From the NCBI GenBank assembly GCA_039197065.1, contig JBCCUL010000007.1, positions 1-64,000 of the forward strand: a stretch of 64,000 nucleotides of DNA, read 5' to 3'. Position 1 is the stretch's first letter. The number at the start of each line of letters is the position of its first letter. The notes under the pieces are model-generated. The model searched no databases and was not told the DNA's origin. It saw only the letters and a list, made by a program, of their open reading frames with translations. A program made the translations under genes and the position numbers. This document shows positions 32,831 through 41,561 of this stretch, piece by piece. This DNA comes from JANQPX01 sp039197065 (GTDB lineage: Bacteria > Pseudomonadota > Alphaproteobacteria > Geminicoccales > Geminicoccaceae).

Positions 32831-35743
32831 TCAAGCGACACAAACGTTTCGATGATCGCTGTCGATCGGAAACCTTGCGCAATAGAAGCTGGCGGACTCG
32901 GCGAGGGTTTGTACCGAGGCCTCGGGTGCGTTGTAGGTGAGCGTGTCGATGCCAAACTGGGCGCATATCTCTTCCGTCAGAGCTTCCGGTAATGTCACGA
33001 CGGGTTCGGTTTGCAAGGGATCGCCAATAACAACAGCTCGTTTGGCGCGCATGATCGCACCGACGGCGGCCTGCGGAGCCGCCTGCCCCGCTTCGTCGAT
33101 GAGAAGCCAGCCAAGCGTTTCCGGGCCAAGCCCAGAGAACAGGCGATGGGCAGACGCGAATGTCGCCGAGACGACGGGCACGACAAGGAAGTAGGTCGAC
33201 CACAGATCGGGTATCAACGCATCCTTCTCGATCGTGCCGAGCGATTTCGTAGCGAACGTCTCGGTGAATATCGCCAGGTTCTTTCTGATGGGATCGGCAG
33301 CACAGTCGATGAAAGCACGGTGCAGAGCCATCGCCGTTTCGAAGACATGATCTCTTTCCGCATGTGCAGCCTCATCGAACCACAAATGTGCAAGCTGCTG
33401 CGCCTCATGCGTATCATCGAAGAACGATGAATCCGGTATCGGCGCATTGAGGTCTTCGGTGCTCGCCGAAATCCGGTCTTCCAATTCCAGCTGCTCGGTC
33501 TCCAGACGTTGTCGTGTCGACGTCAGCTTGTTCAGCATCGATCGCTGTTTATTGAGTGTCTGTGCTATTTGCTGGAGCTGATCCTCGGCAATGGCCTTTT
33601 CTTCATGACGATCATGGACATCGGCCAGCAGGCTTTCACGCTTTGCCTGCCAGTCGCGCGCCAGCTTCGTTCTGAGCAGCCTCGACCAATATCCTGGTTT
33701 ATGCTTGTTGAGATCGGACAGGCGACGAAGAGCCTGGTAGAGGCTCGAACTTCTCTGGTCCAGGTTGCCGAGCGCCTCTTCATTCTCGCTATTGATCTGG
33801 TCGATGATTGATTCGACCTCCGGGATTTTTCCTTCGATCTTGGCGATCTGTCTTTGGACATGATGGGCTTCGGCAAGAGCCTGATAAACGTGCTGAAGCT
33901 TCCCTCGTGTCTTGCGCGCCTTTTCTGCAGCTTGAAGAAAATTTTCCCGCGCAACATGCCATCTTGCCATGGCGTCGTGTCGGTCTTTCGGCGGGTTTTC
34001 CTGAAGCGCAACATGGCGAGGGCGTTGGACTGCCGGTTGATCATCATCTTGAAGCGCACTTTTGGATTGGGGTGCGCCTGACGCATGATCGAGATAGGTC
34101 GCCAGCCCATGTTCTTCGTCGCGCCAGAAATCTCGTGCAAACTCAAACCGGTTTGACGCGTTGCCGAGAACGGCAGTGATGCAGCCCCAGGTCGCCCGTC
34201 CCAGCACAGTGTCGGAAATGGACGAAAAATAGCGCAGGCCGATTGCATCGGACGCCACGGCTTCCAGTGCAGATAACTCGAAGCTTGCATTCTCGACGGC
34301 TTTGTCATTCGAAGATGCCACGACCATTTCGAAGCCTTTTAGGCGTTCGTCGACATGATGCAGCGTTATCCCGCCGCCGCCGCGCTGCAGCACTTGGCTC
34401 GTCGGCGAAAAAGCAGTGTTCGGATCGTCATACTCAGCCATCACCTCGGCGCGTTCGACGATCCGGGCAGCAATGATGTCACGCACCAAGGCGGTTTTGC
34501 CCGTGTCCGGGAGACCATCGACGGCAAAAAATCCGGTGTCTTCGAGACCGTCACTTGTCCCGTTCACGGCCGCTTGCTGCAATGGAGCCAAGGGATGTCG
34601 GCCTGGCCCCGGCCATCGACCAAGAGGGGTAAAAGCCGGCTGCAGCAATGTGCGCAGACCATCCTCGTCTTCCAGCAGATCCGTCCGCGTGCTTGGCGCG
34701 GCCTCACCTAGATAGAATTGCAAGATGCGCGGCAGGCTGGATTGGTCAGCCAGGTCTCTCGCTTGAATCAAATCCTGGATGAAAAATGAGTTCACGAATT
34801 CGGGCTCGGGCGGGGCGTCGTTATCGATATCGTCAAATCTGCGAACGGCAAAATGCGGCGGCGTCGTGTCTTGGTCTTCGAGGCCGAGAAGGCCAATCAA
34901 AAGCGCATAGAGTTCGTCGATGCCAGTCCGATCCAGCGGGATGACCTTATTGTTCTCATCATGCCGGATGAGTTTTTTCCTGAGCGCGTTGACCAAGGCC
35001 TTCTCTTCAAACGGCCAATCAGCAAGAGCCTTGAGATTACCCTGCAAGGCCAACGGCAAACCCCAGGCAAAGGTGGAAATCGCGGCGCTGTTCTCCTGCC
35101 CTTCCAGAGGCCTGCCATTCTTATCAAGCAGGATGCTGGCAAGTGCCGCACGCCCGGCGATCCGGGGTTCGTCCGGTCTGTCGTCAGCGTAGACGTTTAA
35201 AAGCTTGGCGATAGCTGGATCGAGATCGATGGTTCCCAAGATCAGTTCATAGTAGAGCCTCGTTTGGGGCCTAGACGTCTCGCCTCTTTCCCAGTGAAGC
35301 TGCTCGCCGTGCAAATGTGCGATACGCGATTCATCACCGGCCGTGAGATCGCTTTCCCGACGAAATCCTCTCGGGGGCGACAGCACTTCAAGGGCTGTCC
35401 AGGCATGCAAGATGCTCTGCGTTTCGGTTTTGACTGCAGATTTAGGGTCGACGGACACGGACTGCGGTCGTGTCCTCTCACCAGTCAAAATGATGGTTTC
35501 AGGAGGCGCACTCGCCATCGCTTGACGTATGGGAAATTCAGCGGAGCGTGTCGAAGGGGCACTCCAGTTTTTTCGGGGCGATATCAGATCATGCGATGGG
35601 GCTGTTCGGCGCTTCAAATTCGCGCCCCTGGGCGTCGACCTTAAATCAAGCCCGTAAAGAAGATCCTGACTGACAGGACCGTCTTTTTGGTTTTCTTTAT
35701 ATTTATTTTTAAGTTCTTGTATCGAATAAGGTCTCTTCGCCAT
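32831..35743 (-). CDS. SF1-type helicase/ATPase, C-terminally truncated
   Basis: A 970-residue protein with an AAA/SF1 P-loop VDGLPDTGKTALV (about 411), a Walker B-like LLIDEAGQAAPQAA (about 881) and motif III VVIGDPLQTEPV (about 905). Between motifs lies a roughly 200-residue coiled-coil stretch (about 590-760). It ends soon after SVQTLAESASFYCARFP, before the second RecA-like domain with motifs IV-VI that SF1 helicases need, so the gene is probably broken at its 3' end. Large helicases of this architecture often occur in defence or plasmid contexts. No partner gene survives here. Confidence 0.7.
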   Translation of the reverse strand: MAKRPYSIQELKNKYKENQKDGPVSQDLLYGLDLRSTPRGANLKRRTAPSHDLISPRKNWSAPSTRSAEFPIRQAMASAPPETIILTGERTRPQSVSVDPKSAVKTETQSILHAWTALEVLSPPRGFRRESDLTAGDESRIAHLHGEQLHWERGETSRPQTRLYYELILGTIDLDPAIAKLLNVYADDRPDEPRIAGRAALASILLDKNGRPLEGQENSAAISTFAWGLPLALQGNLKALADWPFEEKALVNALRKKLIRHDENNKVIPLDRTGIDELYALLIGLLGLEDQDTTPPHFAVRRFDDIDNDAPPEPEFVNSFFIQDLIQARDLADQSSLPRILQFYLGEAAPSTRTDLLEDEDGLRTLLQPAFTPLGRWPGPGRHPLAPLQQAAVNGTSDGLEDTGFFAVDGLPDTGKTALVRDIIAARIVERAEVMAEYDDPNTAFSPTSQVLQRGGGGITLHHVDERLKGFEMVVASSNDKAVENASFELSALEAVASDAIGLRYFSSISDTVLGRATWGCITAVLGNASNRFEFARDFWRDEEHGLATYLDHASGAPQSKSALQDDDQPAVQRPRHVALQENPPKDRHDAMARWHVARENFLQAAEKARKTRGKLQHVYQALAEAHHVQRQIAKIEGKIPEVESIIDQINSENEEALGNLDQRSSSLYQALRRLSDLNKHKPGYWSRLLRTKLARDWQAKRESLLADVHDRHEEKAIAEDQLQQIAQTLNKQRSMLNKLTSTRQRLETEQLELEDRISASTEDLNAPIPDSSFFDDTHEAQQLAHLWFDEAAHAERDHVFETAMALHRAFIDCAADPIRKNLAIFTETFATKSLGTIEKDALIPDLWSTYFLVVPVVSATFASAHRLFSGLGPETLGWLLIDEAGQAAPQAAVGAIMRAKRAVVIGDPLQTEPVVTLPEALTEEICAQFGIDTLTYNAPEASVQTLAESASFYCARFPIDSDHRNVCVA

Positions 35744-36165
35744 AGCTCTACACTTCTCTATTCTATTGACGAGGATGCCGGATCAGACCATCTGAGCTCC
35801 GTAATACAATCATAAGTATATATATCACCAAAGGCGATGCAATTTTTGCTGTTTCTGCAATTTCCAGGGGTAGATGATTGCCCGAGCGGGATATCACCGC
35901 TCTGCGACCGAGCCGAACAGGTCCGTCCAGGCCTCCCGGCTTCCTTGCAGCGGATCCCGATCGGGTGTGACCGGGATCCGCTGCATCGCTCTGTTTCGCT
36001 GCATTTCCTTATCGAACAGTTGGAACCAACTGTTCGTGCAAAACGCCAGCTGACGGGCCGAACTTTGACGCCACCGCGTCATTGAGCGCGCGGGGATTGC
36101 TCGCTTAAGAGACGATCGCTCAGCTTATATCAATTCCGGGGACGCTCCGCCCGGTCGCCTCGCAT
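35744..36165. other. Intergenic with three inverted repeats
   Basis: No gene is evident. Three hairpins occur within 155 bases: GAGCGG-GATATCA-CCGCTC (35884-35902), TGCAGCGGATCCCG paired with CGGGATCCGCTGCA (35946-35985) and CGAACAGTTGG-AA-CCAACTGTTCG (36013-36036). They could form a structured RNA, or be terminators of the microcompartment operon that ends at 36166; no T-run follows the stems on either strand. Confidence 0.55.
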
Positions 36166-36837
36166 CTAGCCGACGAAACTCTTGACCTCGTCGACTGAAA
36201 CGACATGGCAGTAGATCATGTTGATGATCTCGAGCTCTTGCCGGTGCAGCTCGTCGGTGGCTGCGGCGCAAGCGTCGTGCACCACCACGACGCTGAAGCT
36301 CTCGTCGCAGAGTGATCGGACCGAGGAGCTGACGCATTGGTCCGTGAAGATGCCAGCGACGATCACGTCGGTGATGCCGATATTGTGCAGCATTAATCTC
36401 AGATTGGTGCCGGTGAGCGCGCTGTCCGTGGTCTTGGTCACGACGATTTCATCGTCCCTGGGGGAGAGAGCGTCGACGATCTGGCTGTCCTCCCTGTCTT
36501 TTGGGAGAAGCAGATAGTTGAAGCCCGGCTTCTTCTGGCTAAGCGAACGGTCGCGGCCGTCCTCGGTCTGGCAGGCGATGCGTGCGAACATCACCTCGAT
36601 TCCCTTGCCCCGCGCCCAGTCGATCAAATCGGCGGTGTTGGGAATGACTGTGCCATTCATGCGCTCGAAGAAGGGTCGCCAGCGTTCGGCTTCCGCCGCG
36701 TCCTCAGGCACCTCCAGATAGGTGTTTTGAATGTCGATCACCAGGAGCGCGGTCTTCTTCGGATCGAGATGGATATCCTCGGGCTCATCGGCGTTTTGGT
36801 AGTAGAAGCTGCGAAAGGCGGTCTTCCAGCTCTCCAT
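36166..36837 (-). CDS. Isochorismatase-like cysteine hydrolase
   Basis: A 223-residue hydrolase of the isochorismatase fold. The catalytic triad is visible: D in LLVIDIQNTYL (about 35), K in VVTKTTDSA and C in GIFTDQCVSSSVR. Members cleave amides, carbamates or related bonds (nicotinamidase, biuret and ureidoacrylate hydrolases). It is the last gene of the microcompartment operon, 4 bases after the kinase gene, so it probably releases the amino-alcohol substrate or a nitrogenous product from an imported precursor. Substrate not determinable. Confidence 0.85.
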   Translation of the reverse strand: MESWKTAFRSFYYQNADEPEDIHLDPKKTALLVIDIQNTYLEVPEDAAEAERWRPFFERMNGTVIPNTADLIDWARGKGIEVMFARIACQTEDGRDRSLSQKKPGFNYLLLPKDREDSQIVDALSPRDDEIVVTKTTDSALTGTNLRLMLHNIGITDVIVAGIFTDQCVSSSVRSLCDESFSVVVVHDACAAATDELHRQELEIINMIYCHVVSVDEVKSFVG

Positions 36838-36841
36838 GGGC

Positions 36842-37852
36842 TTAGGCCTCCCCCATGTTGTTCAGATAGTCCTTGCCGAGCCTCGCCGTGGTTGCGGCGA
36901 AACCAGGCGCAAGTTCCTGGGGTTCGGGCGCTTCGATATGGCTGCCGATCCAGGCGAGCAGCGCCATGCGCCGCAGCATGACGAAGGTCTCGATCTCGGC
37001 TTCATCCTCGGCGCTAAGCGCCCGCACGCTGCGATAGCCTTTGAGCCAGGCGGTCTTCATGTCGGGAATGCGTGGGTCATCCTCGATGAAGCTGATGGCG
37101 GCGGCGAAGTCGTACATGAACCAGCCATGGCCGCAGTCGTCGAAGTCGATCAGGCGGGTGCTGCTATCGTCGACGAGGAGATTGGCAAGACGCATGTCCG
37201 CATGGATCAGATTGTAGCGCCCCGGCGCCTTGCCATAGCGTTCCAGGCGTCTTCGGATGGTGGCCTCGACCTTCTCGAGCGTTGGCCGGACCTCGGCGTC
37301 GACCTCCGGCGCATCCCGCCAGTCACCCCAGGTCGGCGTTTCGCCGAAGACCGCATCCACGTCCCAGGTGAGCCGCTCGAACGGGTCGGGCTTGGTCCAG
37401 CCGAGCACATGATCGTGACAGCGGGCAGCGATGGCGCCGAGCTCTTCGAAACCATCACTCATATCGCCGCTCTCGTCGGGCGCGTCCCCTTCGACGAAGT
37501 GGAAGAGCACGAGAAAGCGCTCGGCATCCAGACCGTCGATCGCCGCCGTCTGGATCGCCTTGCCGTCGCGGCCGAGATAATAGCCGGGTGTGGTCACCAC
37601 ATCATCGGCACCAAGCGCATCGATCCAGGCAAGCTCGCATTCGATCGCGCGGCGGGTGTGGTAGTTCTCCCGATGCACCCGCAGCACGGCTTTGTAACCG
37701 CCTTCGGCTTCCACCAGATAGGTGGCGTTTTCAGAGACGTTGATCAGCCGGGCCGACGCCCCCCCCGGCATGTCCCAGAGCGAAAGCGCCTTTGCCGCCA
37801 ATCGCTCCAGATGCTGCAACAACACCTCAAGCCGCATCTCCGAGCCAGCCAT
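36842..37852 (-). CDS. APH-family kinase, probable amino-alcohol kinase
   Basis: A 336-residue aminoglycoside-phosphotransferase-fold kinase. The catalytic loop is LIHADMRLANLLVDD (HxDxxxxN) and the metal-binding DFDD follows in LIDFDDCGHGW. In RMM-type microcompartment loci an APH-like kinase phosphorylates 1-amino-2-propanol so that a phospholyase can act; the same logic is inferred here. ATG 37852 is preferred for its GGGAGAGA site; the upstream ATG adds 12 residues. It is co-transcribed with the SDR and the hydrolase. Confidence 0.85.
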   Translation of the reverse strand: MAGSEMRLEVLLQHLERLAAKALSLWDMPGGASARLINVSENATYLVEAEGGYKAVLRVHRENYHTRRAIECELAWIDALGADDVVTTPGYYLGRDGKAIQTAAIDGLDAERFLVLFHFVEGDAPDESGDMSDGFEELGAIAARCHDHVLGWTKPDPFERLTWDVDAVFGETPTWGDWRDAPEVDAEVRPTLEKVEATIRRRLERYGKAPGRYNLIHADMRLANLLVDDSSTRLIDFDDCGHGWFMYDFAAAISFIEDDPRIPDMKTAWLKGYRSVRALSAEDEAEIETFVMLRRMALLAWIGSHIEAPEPQELAPGFAATTARLGKDYLNNMGEA

Positions 37853-37960
37853 GATTTTTCTCTCCCAATCTAACCTTGCCCCCGACAAGAGTCCGCATAC
37901 CCGGGAAAACAGGGCGCGTTCTTCGAAGGCCGCCGCAAGTCAATGCCGAGGGCCATGCCC

Positions 37961-38731
37961 TCAAATCTCGTCCATCGCTTCCAGCGACTCGGGGATGATC
38001 TGGCCGCCGTCGACGACGATCTGCTGGCCGGTGATGTAGCCGGCTTCGTCGGAGGCGAAGAAGAGTGCGGCGTTGCCGATATCCTCGACGTCGCCGAGAC
38101 GCTTCAGCGGGATGGAGGCGGCCATGGTGTCGAGATAGTCCTGGCCAAGGTCCTGCAGTCCTTCGGTGTAGATGTTGCCGGGCATCACGGCGTTGATCGT
38201 GGTGTTGTAGCGGGAGAGCTCCATCGCTGCGGTCTTCAAGAAGCCGAGCTGGCCGGACTTCGACGCGCCGTAATGGGCCCAGCCGGGAAAGCCGGTGACC
38301 GGACCGGTGATCGACGAGGTCAGCACCACCCTGCCCTTGCCCGCTTTCTCGAAGTGGGGGATGGTTGCCTTCACGCAAAGAAAGGAGGAGCGGAGGTTGG
38401 TCGCCATGACCTGGTCCCACTCGTCGGGATCCATGTCGACGATCTTGGTCTGCGGAAAGGCGCCGGCATTGGCGCAGATGATATCGAGGCCGCCTTGCGC
38501 CGTCGCGGTGTTGTCGACCATCGCCTTGACCGAGGCCCAGTCTGAAACGTCGGCGACCTCGTATCTGATGTCACCATCGATCTCGCCGGCTGCTTTTTTA
38601 AGATCGTCTTCGCCGCGTGCTGCGATGGTCACCTTGGCGCCCTGGCGCGCGAACACAGTGGCGATCCCGCGCCCGATTCCTTTGGAACCGCCGGTGACGA
38701 TGACGCTTTTGCCTGCAATCGATGTCAGCAT
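37961..38731 (-). CDS. SDR-family dehydrogenase
   Basis: A 256-residue short-chain dehydrogenase. The cofactor loop is VTGGSKGIGRG, the NAG motif is ANAG, the catalytic Ser lies in LTSSITG and the YxxxK pair in YGASKSG. Start is ATG 38731 (MLTSIAGKSVIV) with a GGGAG-type site. In RMM-like pathways the SDR interconverts an aminoketone and an amino alcohol; that role is inferred from operon context. It lies between transporter and kinase genes on the same strand. Confidence 0.9.
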   Translation of the reverse strand: MLTSIAGKSVIVTGGSKGIGRGIATVFARQGAKVTIAARGEDDLKKAAGEIDGDIRYEVADVSDWASVKAMVDNTATAQGGLDIICANAGAFPQTKIVDMDPDEWDQVMATNLRSSFLCVKATIPHFEKAGKGRVVLTSSITGPVTGFPGWAHYGASKSGQLGFLKTAAMELSRYNTTINAVMPGNIYTEGLQDLGQDYLDTMAASIPLKRLGDVEDIGNAALFFASDEAGYITGQQIVVDGGQIIPESLEAMDEI

Positions 38732-38756
38732 GGTTTGCTCCCTTTCTTCTTCGACA

Positions 38757-39569
38757 TTAGTTTTGTGCCGCAGCACTTTCCTTGTTAGCGCGCAGCAGCC
38801 AAGTGACGGCAAGCGCCGTCAGAATGATCACGAACGACCCGACGACCGACATGATGCCGAGGGTCGGCACCAGCGGCGAGTAGCCGGAGACCATCTTTGC
38901 GTAGAGCCATTCCGGCAGGGTCGAGTCAGCGCCTGTCGTGAAGAGCGACAGCGGGAAGTTGCCCCAGCTCAGGAGGAAGGCGAACAAACCCGCCGAGACC
39001 AGACCCGGCAGCAGCAGCGGCAAGGTGATCTCGCGAAAGATCGTCCAAGTATCGGCGCCCATGTCGCGGGCGGCTTCTTCGAGGGCCGGGTCGAAGCTGT
39101 AGGCGCGGATCGAGACGATCAGCGTGGCGATGGGTGCGATCCAGACCAGATGCGCGACGACGGCGGTCTTCCAGGTTGGGATCACGCCGATGGCGTTGAA
39201 CCACATCAGAAGGGCGAGGCCGAGCACGGTCTGCGGAAAGAAGATCGGTAGAAGGATCAGCTTTTGGAAGGTCGAGCGAAAGCGCCATTGATAGCGCGCG
39301 AAGGCGAGTGCGCCGAAAAACGCGATCACGACCGAGATCACCGTGACCAGAAGTGCGACTGCCAAGGATGTAGTGAGCAGATCGGCGACCGTGCTGCTTT
39401 CGAGGGCTTCTGCGTACCACTTTGTCGAATAGCGCTTGATCGGAAAGGTGAGATATCGCGCGCGAGAGACCGAGGCGAAGCCGACCGAGATGAGCGGCAG
39501 ATAGAGAAAGGCAATGACCAGCAGGCCGTAGACGAACAGCACGATGCGGGTGGAGCGGCTGGCCGGCAT
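38757..39569 (-). CDS. Polyamine-type ABC permease (PotC/PotI-like)
   Basis: Inner-membrane permease of 270 residues, six helices, with the EAA loop LEEAARDMGADTWTIFREITLPLLLPG. It overlaps by one base with the preceding permease gene. Together with that permease, the ATPase and the binding protein it forms a complete spermidine/putrescine-type importer embedded in the microcompartment operon. A cationic amine substrate is likely. Confidence 0.93.
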   Translation of the reverse strand: MPASRSTRIVLFVYGLLVIAFLYLPLISVGFASVSRARYLTFPIKRYSTKWYAEALESSTVADLLTTSLAVALLVTVISVVIAFFGALAFARYQWRFRSTFQKLILLPIFFPQTVLGLALLMWFNAIGVIPTWKTAVVAHLVWIAPIATLIVSIRAYSFDPALEEAARDMGADTWTIFREITLPLLLPGLVSAGLFAFLLSWGNFPLSLFTTGADSTLPEWLYAKMVSGYSPLVPTLGIMSVVGSFVIILTALAVTWLLRANKESAAAQN

Positions 39570-40426
39570 CAGCGTTTCCGTCCCATGATCGCGTCCAGAT
39601 CGACCCGGCTGACGCCAAAGAGGGCAAGCCCGCCGATGATCGCGATCAGGATCATGGAAAGGGCGGAGCCGAGCGGCCAGTCCTGACCAAAGGTGAAGGC
39701 GGTTTCGATATCGTCGGCGATTGCGATCACCACCTGCCCGCCGAGGATTTTGGACTCGGCGAGAGCGCCCGCTGCGAGAACGAAGCTCAGCAGCGAGCCG
39801 ACCACGATGCCGGGTGCTGCTAGTGGGATTTCGATCTGGGTGAGCACCTGCCAGCGGTTGGCGCCGAGATCGGCCGCGGCCTGGCGCGTGTCGTCGGGCA
39901 CCATCGCGATGCCCTGGGCCAGTGGAAACAGCATGAACGGCAGATAGACGTAGACGAGGCCAAAGACGATGATCGGCACGCCATAGAGCGGGCTATCGAA
40001 CCCTGCACCGGTCCAAGCGCGAAAATGGCCTTCGATCAACCCGCCTTTCATCAGCGTCAGCACCCAGCCGAACAGGCGGATGTTCTCCGAAACGAACAGG
40101 CTCATGACGACCGCGATGGTCAGCACGAGGGTGAAGCGTCCGAACACCTTGGCCATGCCGTAAGCGAGCGGCCAGCAGATCACCAGGAGGATCAATGTCG
40201 ATGCGAGCGCCATGCCAAGCGACCAGAGCAGCGACTTGTAATAGCCTTGTGCGAAGAATACCGAATAAGCGGAGAAATCGGGCATATGCGCCAGGCTGAA
40301 CACCTTTTGCGGCATGATCGAAAACAGCGCCACCACCAGCATCGGCGCCAGAAAGGCGAGCAGCAGCACGATAGCCATGGGCAGCGAGGATAAAAGGCCC
40401 AATCTGCGATCGAGACGTTCCATCAA
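39569..40426 (-). CDS. Polyamine-type ABC permease (PotB/PotH-like)
   Basis: A 285-residue permease. An N-terminal helix (LPMAIVLLLAFLAPMLVVALF) precedes five further helices, with the EAA loop TRQAAADLGANRWQVLTQIEIPLAAPG. Start and stop overlap neighbours (ATGA-type on both sides), showing tight translational coupling with the ATPase and second permease. Confidence 0.93.
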   Translation of the reverse strand: MMERLDRRLGLLSSLPMAIVLLLAFLAPMLVVALFSIMPQKVFSLAHMPDFSAYSVFFAQGYYKSLLWSLGMALASTLILLVICWPLAYGMAKVFGRFTLVLTIAVVMSLFVSENIRLFGWVLTLMKGGLIEGHFRAWTGAGFDSPLYGVPIIVFGLVYVYLPFMLFPLAQGIAMVPDDTRQAAADLGANRWQVLTQIEIPLAAPGIVVGSLLSFVLAAGALAESKILGGQVVIAIADDIETAFTFGQDWPLGSALSMILIAIIGGLALFGVSRVDLDAIMGRKR

Positions 40427-41496
40427 GCGCCCTCGATCAGATGCGTGCGCTCGGCGTTGAAGCCAAGGGTGACCTCTTTGTCTTCGGGATCGGCAATGCG
40501 TTCTTCGCGCAGCTTCTCCACGGTGATGGCCTGCCCGTCCGGACCCGCGACCTGATATTGGATGCGTGAGCCGAGGGCGTATTCGGCGGTTATCCTGCCA
40601 TCGATCCGGTAATCATGCTGGCTGGCGTCGGTGGCGAACTGCACATATTCCGGGCGCACCATCAAAAGACCACGCCGACCGTCGGCGAGCGTCGACTGGG
40701 TGACGCCCTCACGGACGGTGAGACCCGTTCCGGTAAGCATACCGTCGCCACTGCCGGTCACGTCGAACAGGTTCACCTCGCCCATGAACTCGGCGACGAA
40801 GCGGCTGACCGGTGCGCCATAGATTTCATCGGCGCTGGCGATCTGCTCGAAGCGACCTTCCTTCATGATCGCGATTCGATCCGACATCACCATCGCTTCT
40901 TCGAGCGAATGGGTGATGTAGACGAAGGTCTTGCCGGTGCGTGCATGCAGATCCTTCAGCTCCTTTTCGAGCGTCTTTCTCAGGCGATAGTCGAGGGCGG
41001 ACAGCGGCTCGTCGAAGAACAGGATTTCCGGATCGAAGGCCAAGGCGCGTGCGAGCGCCACCCGCTGGCGTTCGCCGCCCGAACATTGCGAGATACGTTT
41101 GTCGTAGAAATCGCGCGGCAGACGAAGCAGATCCAGGAGTTCGAGCGCGCGTTCCCGCCGCCGGTCCGGCGGTTCTTTTCTGATCTTCAGCGGGAATTCG
41201 ATGTTACGGCCCACGCTCATATGCGGGAACAGAGCGAGGGACTGAAAGACCATGCAGGTCGGGCGAAGGTTGGCGGGCGTCTGGTCGATGCGGGCGTCGC
41301 GCAGATGAATTTCGCCGGATGTCACCTCGTCCATGCCCACCAGGAGGCGGATCAGAGTCGATTTGCCGCTGCCGGACGGGCCGACGATCGTGAAGAACTC
41401 GCCCTCTTCGATGTCGAGGTCGATGCCGTGCAGCGCGGTGAAGTCGCCGAACGTCTTGACGACGCCGCGCAGGCGAAGGAGAGCGGTTGTATCCAT
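40423..41496 (-). CDS. Polyamine-type ABC ATPase (PotA/PotG-like)
   Basis: A 357-residue ATPase with Walker A GPSGSGKST, Q-loop VFQSLALFP, signature CSGGERQRVALARAL, Walker B ILFFDEPLSALD, H-loop ITHSLEEAM and a C-terminal TOBE domain (about 280-350). Standard length and motifs. It follows the binding-protein gene after a GC-rich hairpin, so its expression may be lowered relative to the binding protein. Confidence 0.94.
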   Translation of the reverse strand: MDTTALLRLRGVVKTFGDFTALHGIDLDIEEGEFFTIVGPSGSGKSTLIRLLVGMDEVTSGEIHLRDARIDQTPANLRPTCMVFQSLALFPHMSVGRNIEFPLKIRKEPPDRRRERALELLDLLRLPRDFYDKRISQCSGGERQRVALARALAFDPEILFFDEPLSALDYRLRKTLEKELKDLHARTGKTFVYITHSLEEAMVMSDRIAIMKEGRFEQIASADEIYGAPVSRFVAEFMGEVNLFDVTGSGDGMLTGTGLTVREGVTQSTLADGRRGLLMVRPEYVQFATDASQHDYRIDGRITAEYALGSRIQYQVAGPDGQAITVEKLREERIADPEDKEVTLGFNAERTHLIEGA

Positions 41497-41520
41497 GAAC
41501 AGACCTAGCTGGATGGGAGC

Positions 41521-41548
41521 CGCCCCGAGGCGATGACGCCCCGGGGCG
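41521..41548 (-). promoter_or_regulatory. Intercistronic hairpin
   Basis: CGCCCCG (41521-41527) pairs with CGGGGCG (41542-41548), with an inner GGCG/CGCC stem around ATGA. It lies between the binding-protein stop and the ATPase start; no T-tract follows, so it is more likely an mRNA stabiliser or attenuator than a full terminator. Confidence 0.55.
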
Positions 41549-41561
41549 ATCGATTGGCCGG

